This document shows positions 62,401 through 64,000 of a stretch of 64,000 bases of DNA, one piece after another. Under the pieces are notes generated by a model. That model saw nothing but the letters and a program-made list of their open reading frames with translations, did no database searches and was not told the DNA's origin. Where the stretch lies: NCBI RefSeq assembly GCF_003254395.2, contig NC_037652.1, positions 3,497,001-3,561,000 on the forward strand. The letters run 5' to 3'. The translations under genes and the position numbers were made by a program. How positions within the stretch are numbered: position 1 is the stretch's first letter; the number at the start of each line of letters is the position of its first letter. Source of the DNA: Apis mellifera (taxonomy: Eukaryota; Arthropoda; Insecta; Hymenoptera; Apidae).

Positions 62401-63816
62401 GCTTATTCACGTTTTATGTTCAAAGTTTGAAAGCGTATTACTTTATTGCTCTATTGAAAGTTCGCGACCAAGAAACGATCGTTATTTTTTATTGAAATTT
62501 TTATTATAGTTAAGTTAATTTGAAATATGAATTCATTTTTTATATTCAATCATCGAATAAGAATTTTTTAAATAAAGATTTTTTTTAATTAATTACTATA
62601 TCACTGACACTAAAAATTTGAATAATAAAGATTTATTAAAAGCACCTAATGTAAAATAATTTCAAAAAATTCTTTTATCCTAGAATTTATTATCCTAGAA
62701 TCATCTTCTCATTTAATTTGGAATGTACTTTATGAAAATTTATCTATCTGCATGTGAAATTTACTGCAACAGATAGAACTAATACTTTTAAACAATAAAA
62801 ATATTTCAAACTTATTTCATTTAGAATAAAATATCAATAAACTTTTAATATCGAATAAAATTTCAAAATATATTTTTAACATCGTTAAATCTATGCTATT
62901 TAATAATTTATAGTTCTATTTAATAATTCTTTTATTCGTTATAAAATATTTTTGATTGTATTTACATATGATAATTGCCCGCTATTTCAATAGTACATAG
63001 AAGATATTACGGTGTTTAATACAACAAGGAACACATAGTGTACAAGAGAATAGTATTGCATCGCAACATAACAAAACAATTACATAAGATAATGTGGAAC
63101 AAGTTATGTATGGAGCAAGAACCGGAAATTTAATGTCTGTGCTGATGATACAGAACGTGGATTTCATACAATGAAACCCTATCTATGTAACTTTCAATGC
63201 GATGTTTAACCAATATTTTTTCTTATACGACTACAAAAACTTTTAATGTTCGTAATGCTTTTTTAGAAATTGATATATCTACCGGTCGATAATCGAAATT
63301 GTAATGATAATAAACTAGATTTTAATTGAATAAAAATTGTAATTTCTACATTGAATAATAAAAAAAGATTAATCCTTCTTTATTAACTTAAACTAACAAA
63401 AGCTAACCTCCAAGTTGAACAAAAGATTAGATATCGAGAATAATAGAACTTTTATATGAATTGCTTCCTGAAAGTTGCAGAAGGCTATAAATAAACGTAA
63501 GTTCATCTAAAAGCAAACACACACGACGCTTAAATCGACGAAGAACCTCATTGGAAAGATAGTGTATACGCAAATAGTAGTTCCGGTAATAACAGTACTG
63601 CCAGTCAAGTATCACAGGTGTTATTCGCTCGTAGTAAAGGTAGGTTAGTATTCACACGATGTGAAAAGAAAAACATGGCGAAAGAAAGAGGCAAATAAAT
63701 AATATGAATAACATTTCTAAATACATATAATTATCTACACGGCAAATAATTGTACACCACTTACCTTCTCTCGCTTTGAGATACACAGTGTTTGCTACAA
63801 TGTTCTCCAACTCCAT
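47309..63816 (-). CDS. Gprk2: G-protein-coupled receptor kinase, GRK4/5/6 subfamily (Gprk2 orthologue), 7 exons
   Basis: The coding exons on the minus strand are 63765-63816, 53591-53686, 49899-50256, 48478-49384, 48126-48263, 47683-47811 and 47309-47404. They give 591 residues, the size of human GRK5 (590). Order of domains: N-terminal receptor-docking helix MELENIVANTVYLKAREG, basic KGKSKKWRK (24-32), RGS-homology domain (about 53-168) and kinase domain with GKGGFG (193-198), Lys215, Asp312 in YRDCKPEN and the DLG motif at 330-332. Then come the AGC C-tail tether KDVLDIEQFSTVKGV and the end GCFPFRRQKKQSARTR, which is likely membrane-binding. GRKs phosphorylate active GPCRs; the Drosophila orthologue also acts on Smoothened in Hedgehog signalling. 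The catalytic loop has Cys313 where most kinases have Leu. Confidence 0.96.
47683..47811 (-). CDS. Gprk2: Gprk2 exon 6 (residues 518-560)
   Basis: Encodes MIETECFKELNVLGPN, TPDLLINHPPP and GCFPFRRQ. The ETECFKELN motif is diagnostic of GRK4/5/6. Acceptor TTCCAG, donor GTGAAT. Confidence 0.96.
47812..48125 (-). other. Gprk2 intron (exon 5 to 6)
   Basis: A 314-bp intron with a C/T-rich tract at about 48050-48083 on the plus strand; nothing else seen. Confidence 0.85.
48126..48263 (-). CDS. Gprk2: Gprk2 exon 5 (residues 472-517)
   Basis: Encodes PHAVYAKDVLDIEQFSTVKG and FYSKFNTGSVSIPWQNE, the AGC C-tail that crosses the active site. Near-identical to vertebrate GRK5 in this block. Phase 0 at both ends. 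Confidence 0.97.
48478..49384 (-). CDS. Gprk2: Gprk2 exon 4, kinase domain (residues 169-471)
   Basis: One 907-bp exon carries almost the whole kinase domain. Visible are GKGGFGEVCACQ, the ATP lysine in YACKK (Lys215), NGGDLKFHIY, YRDCKPENILLDD, DLGLAVEI, GTVGYMAPE and KVKREEVDRRVKED. It ends EPPFVPD at donor GTGAGT; the open frame beyond (to 48373) is intron readthrough, shown by exon 5 continuing the homology. Confidence 0.98.
49385..49898 (-). other. Gprk2 intron (exon 3 to 4)
   Basis: A 514-bp AT-rich intron with nothing notable. Confidence 0.85.
49899..50256 (-). CDS. Gprk2: Gprk2 exon 3, RGS-homology domain (residues 50-169)
   Basis: Acceptor GCAG ends at 50257. Encodes QQPIGRLLFRQFCQ, the hallmark of GRK RGS-homology domains, then helices ending KNFLAGEPFSAFQTSFYFYR. 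Donor GTAATT from 49898. Markedly GC-richer than its surroundings. Confidence 0.97.
50257..53590 (-). other. Gprk2 intron 2 (3.3 kb)
   Basis: Contains CpG-rich blocks at 50.70-51.02, 51.44-51.93 and 52.26-52.62 kb, a C/T-rich stretch with an antisense 110-codon ORF (51453-51785), a (CT)n run at 52384-52401, a CCGCCATTTTG (YY1/Pho-like) at 50938-50948 and the ~207-bp tandem array at 52680-53290. A (GA)n run lies at 53571-53582, close to the exon 2 donor. Confidence 0.75.
52680..53290. repeat. ~207-bp tandem repeat, 2.9 copies, with ATGGCGG motifs
   Basis: Units start at 52680, 52887 and 53098, all with GAAATATAATAATAATGGCG. Each unit carries two ATGGCGG motifs about 38 bases apart (AATAATGGCGGC and CAATATGGCGGTCC), a poly-A and a poly-T run, and ends GAAACGATAGCATG. 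Copies are nearly identical apart from small indels, so the array is young. It lies in Gprk2 intron 2. Confidence 0.93.
53591..53686 (-). CDS. Gprk2: Gprk2 exon 2 (residues 18-49)
   Basis: Acceptor TTCAG ends at 53687. Encodes GGGDSNKGKSKKWRKILQ and FPHISQCIGLKD, the PIP2-binding basic segment and conserved FPHISQC of GRK4/5/6. Donor GTGAGT from 53590. Confidence 0.96.
57801..57923. repeat. 64-bp tandem duplication
   Basis: GATACAGATAATTATAAAAG starts at 57801 and again at 57865; both units continue through AAAGAATATA and end GTCAAGTATA(T/A)GGTCAT. The second copy lacks 7 bases. Intronic, no coding role. Confidence 0.9.
62096..62125. repeat. Nested CpG-rich hairpin
   Basis: The outer arms CACGGG and CCCGTG enclose the inner arms CGAGC and GCTCG with a 2-base loop. 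It lies in a GC-rich island of Gprk2 intron 1. Confidence 0.7.
63765..63816 (-). CDS. Gprk2: Gprk2 exon 1 (residues 1-17)
   Basis: ATG at 63816-63814 opens MELENIVANTVYLKARE and ends with one base of Gly18 before donor GTAAGT. The first 14 residues are the conserved receptor-docking helix, which fixes this start despite its weak initiation context (T at -3, G at +4). Confidence 0.97.
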
Positions 63817-64000
63817 CAATTCCAGCTTGATCGAGTTTATGCGGCCGAATCAACGGGGAGAAACCTGGTGGGCGACGAGCAAGAAGGGGAAGAGCGTAGG
63901 CCTCGAGCGGAAGTTGGAACGGCTGGTGTCGTTTCACGGGGTTGATCACCCTGTCGGGCTCCAGTAGACCAGCTCCCATCTGCGGCCCCAGGACACCACC
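63817..64000 (-). promoter_or_regulatory. Gprk2 5' leader with an overlapping upstream ORF
   Basis: GC-rich sequence to the window edge, presumably 5' UTR. An upstream ATG at 63979 begins MGAGLLEPDRV in a different frame. It reads through the Gprk2 start and, after splicing, stops at TGA a few codons into exon 2. The promoter must lie at or beyond the right edge. Confidence 0.6.

Larger units (their letters stand above)
53687..63764 (-). other. Gprk2 intron 1 (10.1 kb)
   Basis: AT-rich with several CpG-rich islands: 54.38-54.68, 55.58-55.93, 56.94-57.25, 59.66-59.94, 60.74-61.02 and 61.98-62.35 kb. ORFs up to 141 codons (55589-56014, minus) lie in these islands but show no recognisable domain. 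Also present: a two-copy 64-bp repeat at 57801-57923, a diverged duplication at 61617/61808, and a hairpin at 62096-62125. The islands are candidate enhancers or alternative promoters. Confidence 0.7.

Overview
This window looks like a hymenopteran insect genome, most likely a honeybee (Apis). The genus is an inference from very AT-rich introns and spacers, short CpG-rich islands, compact exons and insect-type gene families. All coding sequence is split into eukaryotic exons with GT/AG borders. I see no bacterial operon, CRISPR array, phage, tRNA, rRNA or intact transposon. Three protein-coding genes account for all the coding sequence I can support.

Region 1 (1-1861, minus strand) is the 5' half of Rrp12, a HEAT-repeat ribosome-assembly factor. 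Seven exons give residues 1-376 and the gene runs off the left edge. Region 2 (about 2-19 kb) is AT-rich spacer, probably with the promoter and untranslated first exon(s) of the next gene; the best candidate is a GC- and GAGA-rich block at 9.25-9.84 kb. Region 3 (19045-37196, plus strand) is a complete LAT-type SLC7 amino acid transporter. It has nine constitutive coding exons and two homologous, alternative last exons, giving proteins of 496 or 491 residues. A 10.2-kb intron (20851-31072) holds CpG-rich islands and an 81-bp tandem repeat.

Region 4 (37.2-47.3 kb) is about 10 kb between two converging genes. It is rich in A-runs on the plus strand and may partly be extended 3' UTR of the minus-strand gene. 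Region 5 (47309-63816, minus strand) is a complete coding sequence for a GRK4/5/6-type G-protein-coupled receptor kinase, the orthologue of Drosophila Gprk2. Seven exons give 591 residues. Its first intron is 10 kb; its second, 3.3 kb, contains a ~207-bp tandem array carrying six YY1/Pho-like ATGGCGG motifs. The 5' leader runs to the right edge and contains an upstream AUG that overlaps the kinase start.

The three genes are functionally unrelated: ribosome biogenesis, amino acid uptake, and GPCR/Smoothened signalling. I found no novel multi-gene system. The best second looks are the duplicated alternative last exons of the transporter, the ATGGCGG repeat array, the overlapping upstream ORF of the kinase, and an in-frame alternative first-exon candidate for the transporter.
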